Shown one piece after another: positions 44,185 to 55,543 of a stretch of 64,000 nucleotides of DNA (its first letter is position 1; each line of letters starts with the position of its first letter). The position numbers and the translations under genes were made by a program. Origin of the DNA: Bidens hawaiensis (Eukaryota > Streptophyta > Magnoliopsida > Asterales > Asteraceae); NCBI GenBank assembly GCA_021521415.1, contig JAIQDT010004218.1:124001-188000 (forward strand). Direction: 5' to 3'. Under the pieces are notes generated by a model. It was not told the origin of the DNA. It worked only from the letters and a program-made list of their open reading frames with translations, and searched no databases.

Positions 44185-47100
44185 CAAAGATACCCCCAAA
44201 TGCTAAGCTTGATGATAAGCTGAGACATTTCTAGATTTGCGAAGCCTTGGCGAACCTTAAAATAAACACCAAGAAACCGAACTTGATGATAAGTTGAGAA
44301 ATCGTCATTTATTTGTTTGATAAATTAAAAATGATTCAAATCAACCCCTTTCTTGGTCTTGGGTTGTTTCATTTTTTCATTCAAAACATCCTCTAAATGT
44401 CATATTCATAAACAGACAATGAATCATTAGACGAACATGAACTCGATGAAACAAGTGTTCATCAAGTTGACTAACAACTTCATTCAAAGACTCAACAGAT
44501 TTTTCATCAACATGATCAGTTAACGACTGAGAAACCAGGTTATCAGGTGGATTAACTACTTGTTCAATAGGTGGGTTAACATTTTCATTACTTTTAACCT
44601 TTTCCAACCTTCGGACCAACAGAACCTTTCATTTTATAAAAACTATCACCTTTCTTGGCATTTGAAGATTCACCAACTTTGAAAATATTTTTGAAGTTTA
44701 GTAGCAAAATTTCAATGGTATCATCTTCGTTTATAATTAATCTTAATTGAAGTTTTGTAATGATAGTAAAACATGTGATCAGTTTTTAATAACTAATTGT
44801 TGTGTTGCAATTATCACTTGAAGAGGAATGTTAAAATATTTTTCAAAGATACCCCCAAATGCTAAGCTTGATGATAAGCCGAGAAATTTCTAGATTTGCG
44901 AAGCCTTGGCGAACCTTAAAATAAACACCAAGAAAACGAACTTGATGATATGTTGAGAAATCGTCATTCTTGTAAGGATTTGTTTGATAAATTAAAAATG
45001 ATTCAAATCAACCCCTTTCTTGGTCTTGGGTTGTTTCATTTTTTCGTTAAAAACATCCTCAAAATATCATATTCATAAACAGACAATGAATCATCAGACG
45101 AACATGAACTCGATGAATCAAGTGTTCATCAAGTTAATTAACAACTTCATTCAAAGACTCAACAGCTTTATCATCAACTTGATCAGTTTATGACTTAGAA
45201 ACCAGGTTATCATGTGGTTAACTACTTGTTCATTCGGTGGGTTAACATTTTCATTACTTTTAACCATTTCAAACCTTCGGACCAACAGAACCTTTCTTTT
45301 TATAAAAACTATCACTTTTCTTGGCATTTGAAGATTCACCCACTTCGAAAATATTTTTGAAGTTTAGTATCTAAATTTCAATGGTATCATCTTGGTTTAT
45401 AATTAATCTTAATTGAAGTTTTGTAATGATAGTAAAACATATGATCAGTTTTTAATAACTAATTGTTGTGTTGCAATTATCACTTGAAGAGGAATGTTAT
45501 AATATTTTTCAAAGATACCCCCAAATGCTAAGCTTGATGATAAGCCGATAAATTTCTAGATTTGCGAAGCCTTGGCGAACCTTAAAATAAACACCAAGAA
45601 AACGAACTTGATGATAAGTTGAGAAATCTTCATTCTTGTAAGGATTTGTTTGATAAATTAAAAATGATTCAAATCAACCCCTTTCTTTGTCTTGGGTTGT
45701 TTCATTTTTCATTCAAAACTTCCTCTAAATATCATATTCATAAACAGAGAATGAATCATCAGACGAACATGAACTCGATGAAACAAGTGTTCAACAAGTT
45801 AATTAACAACTTCATTCAAAGACTCAACAGATTTTTCATCAACTTGATCAGTTAACGACTTAGAAACCAGGTTATCAGGTGGATTAACTACTTGTTCATT
45901 AGGTGGGTTAACATTTTCATTACTTTTAACCATTTCCATCCTTCGGACCAACAAAACCTTTCTTTTTATTAAAACTATCACTTTTCTTAGCATTTGAAGA
46001 TTCACCCACTTCGAAAATATTTTTGAAGTTTAGTAGCTAAATTTCAATGGTATCATCTTGGTTTATAATTAATCTTAATTGAAGTTTTGTAATGATAGTA
46101 AAACATGTGATCAGTTTTTAATAACTAATTGTTATTTTGCAATTATCACTTGAAGAGGAATGTTAAAATATTTTTCAAAGATACCCCCAAATGCTAAGCT
46201 TGATGATAAGCCGAGAAATTTCTAGATTTGCGAAGCCTTGGCGAACCTTTGAATAAACACCAAGAAACCGAACATGATGATAAATTGAGAAATCGTCATT
46301 CTTGTAAGGATTTGTTTAATAAATTAAAAATGATTCAAATCAACCCCTTTCTTGGTCTTGGGTTGTTTCATTTTTTCATTCAAAACATCCTCTAAATATC
46401 ATATTCATAAACAGACAATGAATCATTAGACGAACATGAACTCGATGAAACAAGTGTTCATCAAGTTGACTAACAACTTCATTCAAAGACTCAACAGATT
46501 TTTCATCAACATGATCAGTTAACGACTTAGAAACCAGGTTATCAGGTGGATTAACTACTTTTCATTAGGTGGGTTAACATTTTCATTACTTTTAACCATT
46601 TCCAACCTTCGGACCAACAGAACCTTTCTTTTCATAAAAACTTTCACTTTTCTTGGCATTTGATGATTCACCCACTTCGAAAATATTTTTGAAGTTTAGT
46701 AGCAAAATTTCAATGGTATCATCTTGGTTTATAATTAATCTTAATTGAAGTTTTGTAATGATAGTAAAACATGTGATCAGCTTTTAATAACTAATTGTTG
46801 TGTTGCAATTATCACTTGAAGAGGAATGTTAAAATATTTTTCAAAGATACCCCCAAATGCTAAGCTTGATGATAAGCCGAGAAATTTCTAGATTTGCGAA
46901 GCCTTGGCGAACCTTTGAATAAACACCAAGAAACCGAACGTGATGATAAATTGAGAAATCGTTATTCTTGTAAGGATTTGTTTGATAAATTAAAAATGAT
47001 TCAAATCAACCCCTTTCTTGGTCTTGGGTTGTTTCATTTTTTCATTCAAAACATCCTCTAAATATCATATTCATAAACAGACAATGAATCATTAGACGAA

Positions 47101-50100
47101 AATGAACTCGATGAAACAAGTGTTCATCAAGTTAACTAACAACTTCATTCAAAGACTCAACAGATTTTTCATCAACATGATCAGTTAACGACTTAGAAAC
47201 CAGGTTATCAGGTGGATTAACTACTTGTTCAATAGGTGGGTTAACATTTTCATTAATTTTAACCATTTCCAACCTTCGGACCAACAGAACCTTTCTTTTT
47301 ATAAAAACTTTCACTTTTTTGGCATTTGAAGATTCAACCACTTCAAAAATATTTTTGAAGTTTAGTAGCTAAATTTCAATGGTATCATCTTGGTTAATAA
47401 TGAATCTTAATTGAAGTTTAGTAATGATAGTAAAACATGTGATAAGTTTTTAATGAGAAATTGTTGTGTTGCAATTACCACTTGAAGAGGAATGTTAAAA
47501 TATTTTTAAAAGATACCCCCAAATGCTAAGCTTGAAGATAAGCCGAGAAATTTCTAGATTTCCGAAGCCTTGGCGAACCTTAAAATAAACACCAAGAAAC
47601 CGAACTTGTTGATAAGTTGAGAAATCGTCATTTTTGTAAGGATTTGTTTGATAAATTAAAAATGATTAAAATCAACCCCTTTCTTGGTCTTGGGTTGTTT
47701 CATTTTTTCATTCAAAACTTCCTCTAAATAACATATTCATAAACAGGCAATGAATCATCAGCCGAACATGAACTCAATGAAACAAGTGTTCATCCAGTTA
47801 ATTAACAACTTCATTCAAAGACTTAACAGATTTTTCTTCAACTTGATCAGTTAACGACTTAGAAACCAGGTTATCAGGTGGATTAACTACTTGTTCATTA
47901 GGTGGGTTAACATTTTCATTACTTTTAACCATTTCCAACCTTCGGACCAACAGAACCTTTCTTTTTATAAAAACTATCACTTTTCTTGGCATTTGAAGAT
48001 TCACTCACTTCGAAAATATTTTGGATGTTTAGTATCTAAATTTCGATGGTATCATCTTGGTTTATAATGAATCTTAATTAAAGTTTAGTAATGATAGTAA
48101 AACATGTGATCAATTTAAATGACTAATTGTTGTGTTGCAATTATCACTTGAAGAGGAATGTTAAAATATTTTTCAAAGATACCCCAAAATGCTAAGCTTG
48201 ATGATAAGCCGAAAAATTTCTAGATTTTCGAAGCCTTGGCGAACCTTAAAATAAACACCAAGAAACCGAACTTGATGATATGTTGAGAAATCGTCATTCT
48301 TGTAAGGATTTGTTTGGTAAATTAAAAATGTTTCAAATCAACCCCTTTCTTGGTCTTGGGTTGTTTCATTTTTTCATTCAAAACTTCCTCTAAGTAACAT
48401 ATTCATAAACAGGCAATGAATCATCAGCCGAACATGAACTCAATGAAACAAGTGTTCATCAAGTTAATTAACAACTTCATTCAAAGACTCAACAGATTTT
48501 TCATCAACTTGATCAGTTAACGACTTAGAAACCAGGTTATCAGGTGGATTAACTACTTGTTCATTAGGTGGGTTAACATTTTCATTACTTTTAACCATTT
48601 CCAACCTTCGGACCAACAGAACCTTTCTTTTTATAAAAACTATCACTTTTCTTGGCATTTGAAGATTCACTCACTTCGAAAATATTTTGGATGTTTAGTA
48701 TCTAAATTTCGATGGTATCATCTTGGTTTATAATGAATCTTAATTAAAGTTTAGTAATGATAGTAAAACATGTGATCAATTTAAATGACTAATTGTTGTG
48801 TTGCAATTATCACTTGAAGAGGAATGTTAAAATATTTTTCAAAGATACCCCAAAATGCTAAGCTTGATGATAAGCCGAAAAATTTCTAGATTTTCGAAGC
48901 CTTGGCGAACCTTAAAATAAACACCAAGAAACCGAACTTGATGATATGTTGAGAAATCGTCATTCTTGTAAGGATTTGTTTGGTAAATTAAAAATGTTTC
49001 AAATCAACCCCTTTCTTGGTCTTGGGTTGTTTCATTTTTTCATTCAAAACTTCCTCTAAATAACATATTCATAAACAGGCAATGAATCATCAGCCGAACA
49101 TGAACTCAATGAAACAAGTGTTCATCAAGTTAATTAACAACTTCATTCAAAGACTCAACAGATTTTTCATCAACTTGATCAGTTAACGACTTAGAAACCA
49201 GGTTATCAGGTGGATTAACTACTTGTTCATTAGGTGGGTTAACATTTTCATTACTTTTAACCATTTCCAACCTTCGGACCAACAGAACCTTTCTTTTTAT
49301 AAAAACTATCACTTTTCTTGGCATTTGAAGATTCACTCACTTCGAAAATATTTTGGATGTTTAGTATCTAAATTTCGATGGTATCATCTTGGTTTATAAT
49401 GAATCTTAATTAAAGTTTAGTAATGATAGTAAAACATGTGATCAATTTAAATGACTAATTGTTGTGTTGCAATTATCACTTGAAGAGGAATGTTAAAATA
49501 TTTTTCAAAGATACCCCAAAATGCTAAGCTTGATGATAAGCCGAAAAATTTCTAGATTTTCGAAGCCTTGGCGAACCTTAAAATAAACACCAAGAAACCG
49601 AACTTGATGATATGTTGAGAAATCGTCATTCTTGTAAGGATTTGTTTGGTAAATTAAAAATGTTTCAAATCAACCCCTTTCTTGGTCTTGGGTTGTTTCA
49701 TTTTTTCATTCAAAACTTCCTCTAAATAACATATTCATAAACAGGCAATGAATCATCAGCCGAACATGAACTCAATGAAACAAGTGTTCATCAAGTTAAT
49801 TAACAACTTCATTCAAAGACTCAACAGATTTTTCATCAACTTGATCAGTTAACGACTTAGAAACCAGGTTATCAGATGGATTAACTACTTGTTCATTAGG
49901 TGGGTTAACATTTTCATTACTTTTAACCATTTCCAACCTTCGGACCAACAGAAACTTTCTTTTTATAAAAACTATCACTGTTCTTGGCATTTGAAGATTC
50001 ACCCACTTCGAAAATATTTTGGAAGTTTAGTATATAAATTTCGATGGTATCATCTTGGTTTATAATGAATCTTAATTAAAGTTTAGTAATGATAGTAAAA

Positions 50101-51509
50101 CAAGTGATCAATTTAAATGACTAATTGTTGTGTTGCAATTATTACTTGAAGAGGAATGTTAAAATATTTTTCAAAGATACCCCAAAATGCTAAGCTTGAT
50201 GATAAGCCGAGAAATTTCTAGATTTTCGAAGCCTTGGCGAACCTTAAAATAAACACCAAGAAACCGAACTTGATGATATGTTGAGAAATCGTCATTCTTG
50301 TAAGGATTTGTTTGGTAAATTAAAAATGTTTCAAATCAACCCCTTTCTTGGTCTTGGGTTGTTTCATTTTTTCATTCAAAACATCCTCTAAATATCATAT
50401 TCATAAACAGACAATGAATCATCAGACGAACATGAACTCGATGAAACAAGTGTTCATCAAGTTGATTAAAAACTTCATTCAAAGACTCAACATATTTTTC
50501 ATCAACTTGATTAGTTAACGACTTAGAAACCAGGTTATCAGGTGGATTAACTACTTGGTCATTACGTAGGTTAACATTTTTATTACCTTTAACCATTTCA
50601 AACCTTCGGACCAAAATAACCTTTCTTTTTATGAAAACTATCACTTTTCTTGGCATTTGAAGATTCACCCCCTTCGAAAATATTTTTGAAGTTCAGTAGC
50701 TAAATTTCAATGGTATCTTCTTGGTTTATAATTAATCTTAATTGAAGTTTTGTAATGATAGTAAAACATGTGATCAGTTTTTAATAACTAATTGTTGTGT
50801 TGCAATTATCACTTGAAGAGGAATGTTAAAATATTTTTCAAAGATACCCCCAAATGCTAAGCTTGATGATAAGCCGAGAAATTTCTAGTTTTGCGAAGCC
50901 TTGGCGATCCATAAAATAAACACCATGAAAACGAACTTGATGATAAGTTGAGAAATCGTCATTCTTGTAAGGATTTGTTTAATAAATTAAAAATGATTAA
51001 AATCAGCCCCTTTCTTGGTCTTGGGTTGTTTCATTTTTTCATTCAAAACTTCCTCTAAGTATCTTATTCATAAACAGACAATGAATCATCAGACGAACAT
51101 GAACTAAATGAAACAAGTGTTCATCAAGTTAATTAACAACTTCATTCAAAGACTCAACATAATTTTCATCAACTTGATAAGTTAACGACTTAGAAACCAG
51201 GTTATCAGGTGGATTAACTACTTGTTCATTAGGTGGGTTAACATTTTCATTACTTTTAACCATTTCCAACCTTCGGACCAACAGAACCTTTCTTTTTATA
51301 AAAACTATCACTTTTCTTGGCATTTTAAGATTCACCCACTTCGAAAATATTTTTGAAGTTTAGTAGCTAAATTTCGATGGTATCATCTTGGTTTATAATG
51401 AATCTTAATTGAAGATTAGTAATGATCGTAAAACATGTGATCAATTTTAATGGCTAAATGTTGTGTTGCAATTATCAGTTGAAGAGGAATGTTAAAATAT
51501 TTTTCAAAG
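44185..51509. repeat. satellite block B: about 11 copies of the ~666-bp monomer
   Basis: Landmarks fall at about 44198, 44857, 45523, 46189, 46855, 47521, 48187, 48853, 49519, 50185 and 50852. The first unit resembles the D-type monomer that follows C-type monomers in block A, so order is kept across the Copia-1 insertion. The phase across the element (44198 minus 31051, minus 12482) is 665 bp, one monomer. The block ends with TTTTCAAAG at the insertion of the gag-only element. Confidence 0.95.
48187..50184. repeat. run of three near-identical 666-bp monomers
   Basis: Units 48187-48852, 48853-49518 and 49519-50184 share private variants (GGTAAATTAAAAATGTTTC, ATTTTGGATGTTTAGTATC in the first two) and differ at only a few positions. 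This points to recent single-monomer amplification. The preceding unit shares part of the signature. Confidence 0.85.
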
Positions 51510-52144
51510 TGTAACATCCGGAAATTTCAAAGGTAATATTAATTATATTACTTATTAATAGATGGGAAGTTTACTCGGGTTATCAGGAAATAAATAAAAG
51601 AGAGTTATGTTTAGTTATTTAATGTCGAGTAAGGAACGGGTCTTGGGCTTAGTTATTTTATGAACTCGGCCTGTCTCGACCCGTAGGAAGCCAACCCGAG
51701 CCTAACCAAACCCGTAGTATATAAACGAAAGTTCTTGACACTTCCACCATTTTCACCATCTTCCTTCACTTACACCCACCCAAACACTCTCATTTCTAGA
51801 GAGAGAAGCTAGAGAGAGAAAGTTCTCAAATCACAAATCCGAGTCCACAATCTTGTTCCTAATCGTTTTTGGTAAGTCCCTCTCGAGAATCATCCGTTTT
51901 CATAACCATTTTCGACCTCAAATCGAGCAAAAACTCCCATTTTCGTAACTTGAGTTTTCGGGTCAAAAACCGCCTTGTTTTGGTGTCAAAATGCAAGCTT
52001 TTGTGTTTAAAAGTACTAGGAATCGATAGCCCTTTCAATCCCGAGCATTTCCATGTCAAAAACTTCGATTTTGGGTCGAAATCTGGAAAATCCGGAAAAA
52101 CCCGTAGGTTTCTCCGTCGCCCAGCTTGAAGGAGTCGAATCAGT

Positions 52145-52475
52145 CCATTCGATCGAATGAGTCAATCGAACCAGTCCATTCGATCGAATGAGTCAATCGA
52201 ACCAGTCCATTCGATCGAATGAGTCAGTCGAACCAGTCCATTCGATCGAATGAGTCAGTCGAACCAGTCCATTCGATCGAATAAGAAAGCAACCGAATGG
52301 TCTCCGCCTCATTCGACCGAATGAGATCCGTATTCGATCGAACGAGTATCTATCCGATCGAACGAGTGCCATGTTCGATCGAACGAGTTTTCCCAGCTGG
52401 TTCGATCGAGTGTGTGTGTCTAGTTCGATCGAGTGTGCCTCAGATTCGATCGAATATGTCCCTATTCGATCGAAT
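52145..52475 (+). repeat. array of TTCGATCGAA palindromes
   Basis: Five 31-bp direct repeats start at 52145, 52176, 52207, 52238 and 52269, each carrying ATTCGATCGAAT plus GAGTCAATCGAACCAGT or a one-base variant. About eight further irregularly spaced TTCGATCGAA or near copies run to 52475. The palindrome core is kept while the spacers drift. It is duplicated at 56179-56509. Confidence 0.9.
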
Positions 52476-52498
52476 CAAGCCAGAACCAAGTTGTTTCC

Positions 52499-52523
52499 AA
52501 GTTCGCCTAAGGTTTAACTTCGC
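52499..52523 (+). promoter_or_regulatory. GCGAASTT motifs in the gag-only element LTR
   Basis: AAGTTCGC (52499-52506) and AACTTCGC (52516-52523) are followed by CTGAAGTGAAGTTCG, which reads as a degenerate inverted partner. This is the same motif as the copia arrays but in an unrelated element. The copy is at 56533-56557. Confidence 0.5.
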
Positions 52524-52977
52524 CTGAAGTGAAGTTCGTTTATAAAATGAATTAAAAACCTAATGGAAAATGTGTTAAGGCAGTTATCGAAAACGAGTAG
52601 TAGTAGTTAATTGATATGTGTAAATATTATACAGTTAGCCGAGCCCAGTTAAAGAAAGGAATTACAATCAACGGAGAACGTAACCGTGTTCAGGTGAGTT
52701 TCTAGCCCCATTTATGTGTCATGTTTTCGGGGCTGTGTGCATACTCAATATGTTTGTTAATACGCTTATCCTAAGAGATAAGTGTATGCCTTATGTGAAT
52801 GATGTGATATGTGTGAAGGATTGCTTGATGGTACGTGAACGATCTTCGGATATTGCACGTACTGTCAGGTTGTAATGCTAAGTTAAGGTAAGTATGATAT
52901 GTATGCTTATGTGTATGAATGTGATAAGGATAATAAAAGAAAGAAATGATAATGTATGGTTGTATGGTTATGAAAAG

Positions 52978-53142
52978 GGTACCGAGCCCTAATAATACTC
53001 GAGGAAGGAGGGTACCGAGCCCTAATAATACTCGAGGAAGGAGGGTACCGAGCCCTAATAATACTCGAGGAAGGAGGGTACCGAGCCCTAATAATACTCG
53101 AGGAAGGAGGGTACCGAGCCCTAACAATACTCGAGGAATGTA
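52978..53142 (+). repeat. 33-bp tandem array, five units
   Basis: The unit carries GGTACCGAGCCCTAATAATA then CTCGAGGAAGGAG; four units are identical and the fifth differs by one base (AACAATA). Because 33 is a multiple of 3 the array is open in several frames and yields spurious ORFs on both strands. The copy is at 57012-57176. Confidence 0.95.
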
Positions 53143-53587
53143 GGGCGTAGTGCTCTTTATAACGTAAGATATGAAAGTAAGAAAGTAAGAAAGTATGAAA
53201 GTATGAATGAAAGTAAGAAAGTAAGGAAGTATGAAAATATGAAAGTGTGAATATAACGTTATGTAAATGGTATGATTACGTGATTATCTAGAACTCACTC
53301 AGCGTAGCTGACTTTTAGTATGCACGCAGGTGAGTAGGATGAGGCAGCTCGCTTGAGGAGACACATGGCACTGAACAAGAATCTGGCATCTGAAGATTGT
53401 GATGTGTTAACTTTAATGCTTTAATGTGAAAGACAATGAATGTTTTGAGACAAGTTATGAATTATGTAATGTTTAATGAAAGTTTTATATTCCGCATAAA
53501 TGTTTTAATTAACTCTGATATTTAGAACTGTGTTTATGAGTAAATCCAACACGAAAGTAGGGTTACCGGTATCGGGGCCTTACAAGT

Positions 53588-53599
53588 TGGTATCAGAGC
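53588..53599 (+). promoter_or_regulatory. primer-binding site of the gag-only element
   Basis: TGGTATCAGAGC lies 3 nt after the 5' LTR end and is complementary to initiator-Met tRNA. Confidence 0.92.
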
Positions 53600-53987
53600 A
53601 TAAGTTCGAGAGATTTAAGCATCCTACATGCTTAGACTCGAACAGAAAATGGGATTTAAGTAAGAAAGGAAAGAAGATGCCAGTTCAAGAATGCCATGTG
53701 TCGCTCAAGCAAGATCAGTAAAGGTAAGGTGTATGATTAAATGATATATGTTAATGAGAAAGGAAAGATATGAGAACGTCAGGGATAGGAATAATTGATT
53801 GTTTGATTTGACAAACTGCTTAAGTAGAACCAGCACAAATAGACTCATAAAGGGAAGTGTATAGGACACGGAAAGTAACGTGATCAGCTAATCACAACTG
53901 GCCACTGTTATTACCTGTTAGCCTTACTATCCTTGTACTAGATAGTTCCTTGAGTGATGATGTTTGTGTTTTCCCTTTTAGATTGCG
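53600..53987 (+). other. leader of the gag-only element
   Basis: Non-coding stretch between the primer site and the first gag-like ATG. A short frame (to 53721) crosses the LTR boundary and has no recognisable feature. A pyrimidine-rich stretch ending TTTTAG (53971-53981), just before the ATG at 53988, resembles a 3' splice site. Confidence 0.5.
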
Positions 53988-54101
53988 ATGGCTGGAGCAA
54001 AAAGGTTTGTTGGTAAGGGAGGTCACACTGGACGTCCTCTTGGAATACGCGTTGTCCGAGAACCTTCTGAAGAACTAGTTACTACCACGAAAAAAGGATA
54101 A
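53988..54101 (+). CDS. short N-terminal gag-like frame, 37 aa, out of frame with the knuckle ORF
   Basis: The first ATG after the leader opens a basic 37-codon frame (MAGAKRFVGKGG...) ending TAA 54099-54101. The stop comes 10 nt before the knuckle ORF, which is in the +1 frame. A run of six A (54090-54095) sits between them; a one-base length change there would join the frames. It may be the true gag start separated by a homopolymer indel, a site of frameshifting, or an assembly error in the A-run. No domain is recognised. Confidence 0.45.
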   Translation: MAGAKRFVGKGGHTGRPLGIRVVREPSEELVTTTKKG

Positions 54102-54111
54102 AAGTGAAACT

Positions 54112-55101
54112 TTGCAAGGACCAAGCAGCAATGAAGGGTATCAGCTGGATCCTGTTACTCAATTTGCCATTTCTTACGCTGTAGCTGCTGCAGAGAAGAA
54201 ATTTCGTACTGACAAGTCTGCCGAAAACCATGCAAGGGCCACTGAGAAGGCAGGAGGAGACGGAAAGAAGGGTGATGATTATAAGGGAGGAGCGAAAGGA
54301 ACCAAAGGATCTGTAGATGTCGTGGAGTATGCGGGGAAGAAGATACTAAAGGTCGCGGGAAGGGAAACATGCAAAGTGTGCGGGAAGATGCACCTAGGGG
54401 AATGCAAGGCTGGTCCAAATCAGTGCTACCGATGTGGGAAGAAGGGACACATAACTCGTGATTGCACCGAGAACCAGAAATGTTATAAGTGTGGTAAGTC
54501 GGGTCACTTAGCTAGGGATTGTGGGGGAGCAAGAACGGTGGGGGAAAAGAAGAAAAAGAACCCAACTCCAGAACCAGAGGAAGCCGATGAGGTGGATCCA
54601 CGCAAAAAGAAGGCAAGGCAAGAGGGGTTCACTGCTTGTGAAAAATGTGGGAAGAGACACCCCGGAGAGTGCAGAAAGGGATTAGGTGTTTGCTACAGGT
54701 GTGGAAGAGCAGGACATTCCTCTGGGGAATGTAATGATTACCATAGGTGTCACAACTGTGGAGGACGTGGGCACCTAGCAAGGGATTGCAAGAAGCCAAA
54801 GGAAGGACATGAAGGAGAAAAGAAGGAGAAGAAATGGGCTACCTCTGCTAAGCGGTCTGGCGAGATGGTGACAACAACTGATGAGAGGAAGGCCAAAGTT
54901 GGGAACAAGGATGCATGTAAGACGTGTGGACAAGTGCACCTGGGAGAATGTAAGACTGGGACAGACAGGTGCTATCGGTGTGGAAAGAGTGGGCATTATT
55001 CTCGAGAATGCCCTGATCGTCCAAAGTGCTTCAAATGCGGAAAAGCTGACCACATGGCTAGGGATTGCAAGGAATCAGGGGCGGTAGGTGCGAAAGGATG
55101 A
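54112..55101 (+). CDS. gag-like protein with nine zinc knuckles in three modules, about 329 aa
   Basis: The reading frame contains three copies of a module of one short knuckle (CX2CX3HX3C, e.g. CKVCGKMHLGEC) and two retroviral CX2CX4HX4C knuckles. Module 1 is at residues 87-98, 105-118 and 124-137; module 2 at 176-187, 194-207 and 213-226; module 3 at 269-280, 287-300 and 306-319. Linkers are Lys/Glu-rich. All zinc ligands are present in all nine. Such knuckles bind single-stranded nucleic acid, so the likely role is packaging element RNA. The usual ~200-aa Ty3 Gag capsid domain is absent. Codon 54112 is TTG and no ATG lies upstream in this frame before TAG, so the natural start is uncertain, probably the ATG at 53988 with a frame change. 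It is not a host CNBP-type gene: it lies between LTRs, with primer site and polypurine tract. Confidence 0.8.
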   Translation: MQGPSSNEGYQLDPVTQFAISYAVAAAEKKFRTDKSAENHARATEKAGGDGKKGDDYKGGAKGTKGSVDVVEYAGKKILKVAGRETCKVCGKMHLGECKAGPNQCYRCGKKGHITRDCTENQKCYKCGKSGHLARDCGGARTVGEKKKKNPTPEPEEADEVDPRKKKARQEGFTACEKCGKRHPGECRKGLGVCYRCGRAGHSSGECNDYHRCHNCGGRGHLARDCKKPKEGHEGEKKEKKWATSAKRSGEMVTTTDERKAKVGNKDACKTCGQVHLGECKTGTDRCYRCGKSGHYSRECPDRPKCFKCGKADHMARDCKESGAVGAKG

Positions 55102-55505
55102 AGACTTTGGGAAACTGCAGAGAGGAACACCTGATGAAGGAATAATTGCTCATGCAATGGTTCTATTAAATTACATTTGCTTAAGAACTTGTTTTGTGTT
55201 AAGGTTTAAAACTTATGTTTATCTGTGGTGTGTAATTATTTTGAGTTTGGTTAAGAATGATTATCATGTTATGGTGAAATGTTGATTTAGACAATAGTGT
55301 TAAAAGTACTAATCGAAACCCTTAGAAGGATGAGATGAGTCTTGGTGCATCGAGGGTCTCATGGACAAGCTACCTTAAATAGCTAAAACACATGACCACC
55401 ATTCGATGGCTGTAAAGTCGGAAGTAGGAAGGGTAACTCAGAAAGCGAAGGCAATTCTATAAAACGTGTAAATGTAAGAAGTTTTCCTTTTATAGGGAAT
55501 AAGTT
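55102..55505 (+). other. 3' untranslated stretch of the gag-only element
   Basis: No pol domain can be read. The 65-codon frame at 55088-55285 has no recognisable feature. This is where protease, RT and integrase would lie in an autonomous Ty3/gypsy. Confidence 0.6.
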
Positions 55506-55543
55506 AGGTTTCGGGGACGAAACCTCTTTAAGGAGGGAAGACT
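55506..55543 (+). promoter_or_regulatory. pre-LTR hairpin and polypurine tract of the gag-only element
   Basis: Perfect 8-bp arms AGGTTTCG / CGAAACCT with a GGGA loop (55506-55525). The purine tract AAGGAGGGAAGA (about 55530-55541) abuts the 3' LTR at 55544. Confidence 0.85.

Larger units (their letters stand above)
51510..53584 (+). repeat. 5' LTR of the gag-only element (2075 bp)
   Basis: Begins TGTAACATCCGG and ends GGGGCCTTACA. TATATAAA at 51718-51725 is the likely TATA box, followed by a C-rich leader with CTAGAGAGAGA motifs. A donor-like TTTTTGGTAAGTCC lies near 51866. It contains a TTCGATCGAA array, a 33-bp array and short GAAAGTAA repeats at about 53170-53250. Open frames inside recur in the other LTR and are repeat-derived. 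Confidence 0.95.

Noticed and set aside
52946..53143. Plus-strand ORF of 11-residue repeats, and its minus-strand partner (52771-53127)
   Set aside because: The 33-bp tandem array is a multiple of three, so it is open by arithmetic. It lies inside an LTR and is copied unchanged in the other LTR.
54112..55101. Host CNBP-type zinc-knuckle gene
   Set aside because: It lies between 2075-bp LTRs, with a primer-binding site upstream and a polypurine tract downstream, all within one CAAAG duplication. It is an element gene.
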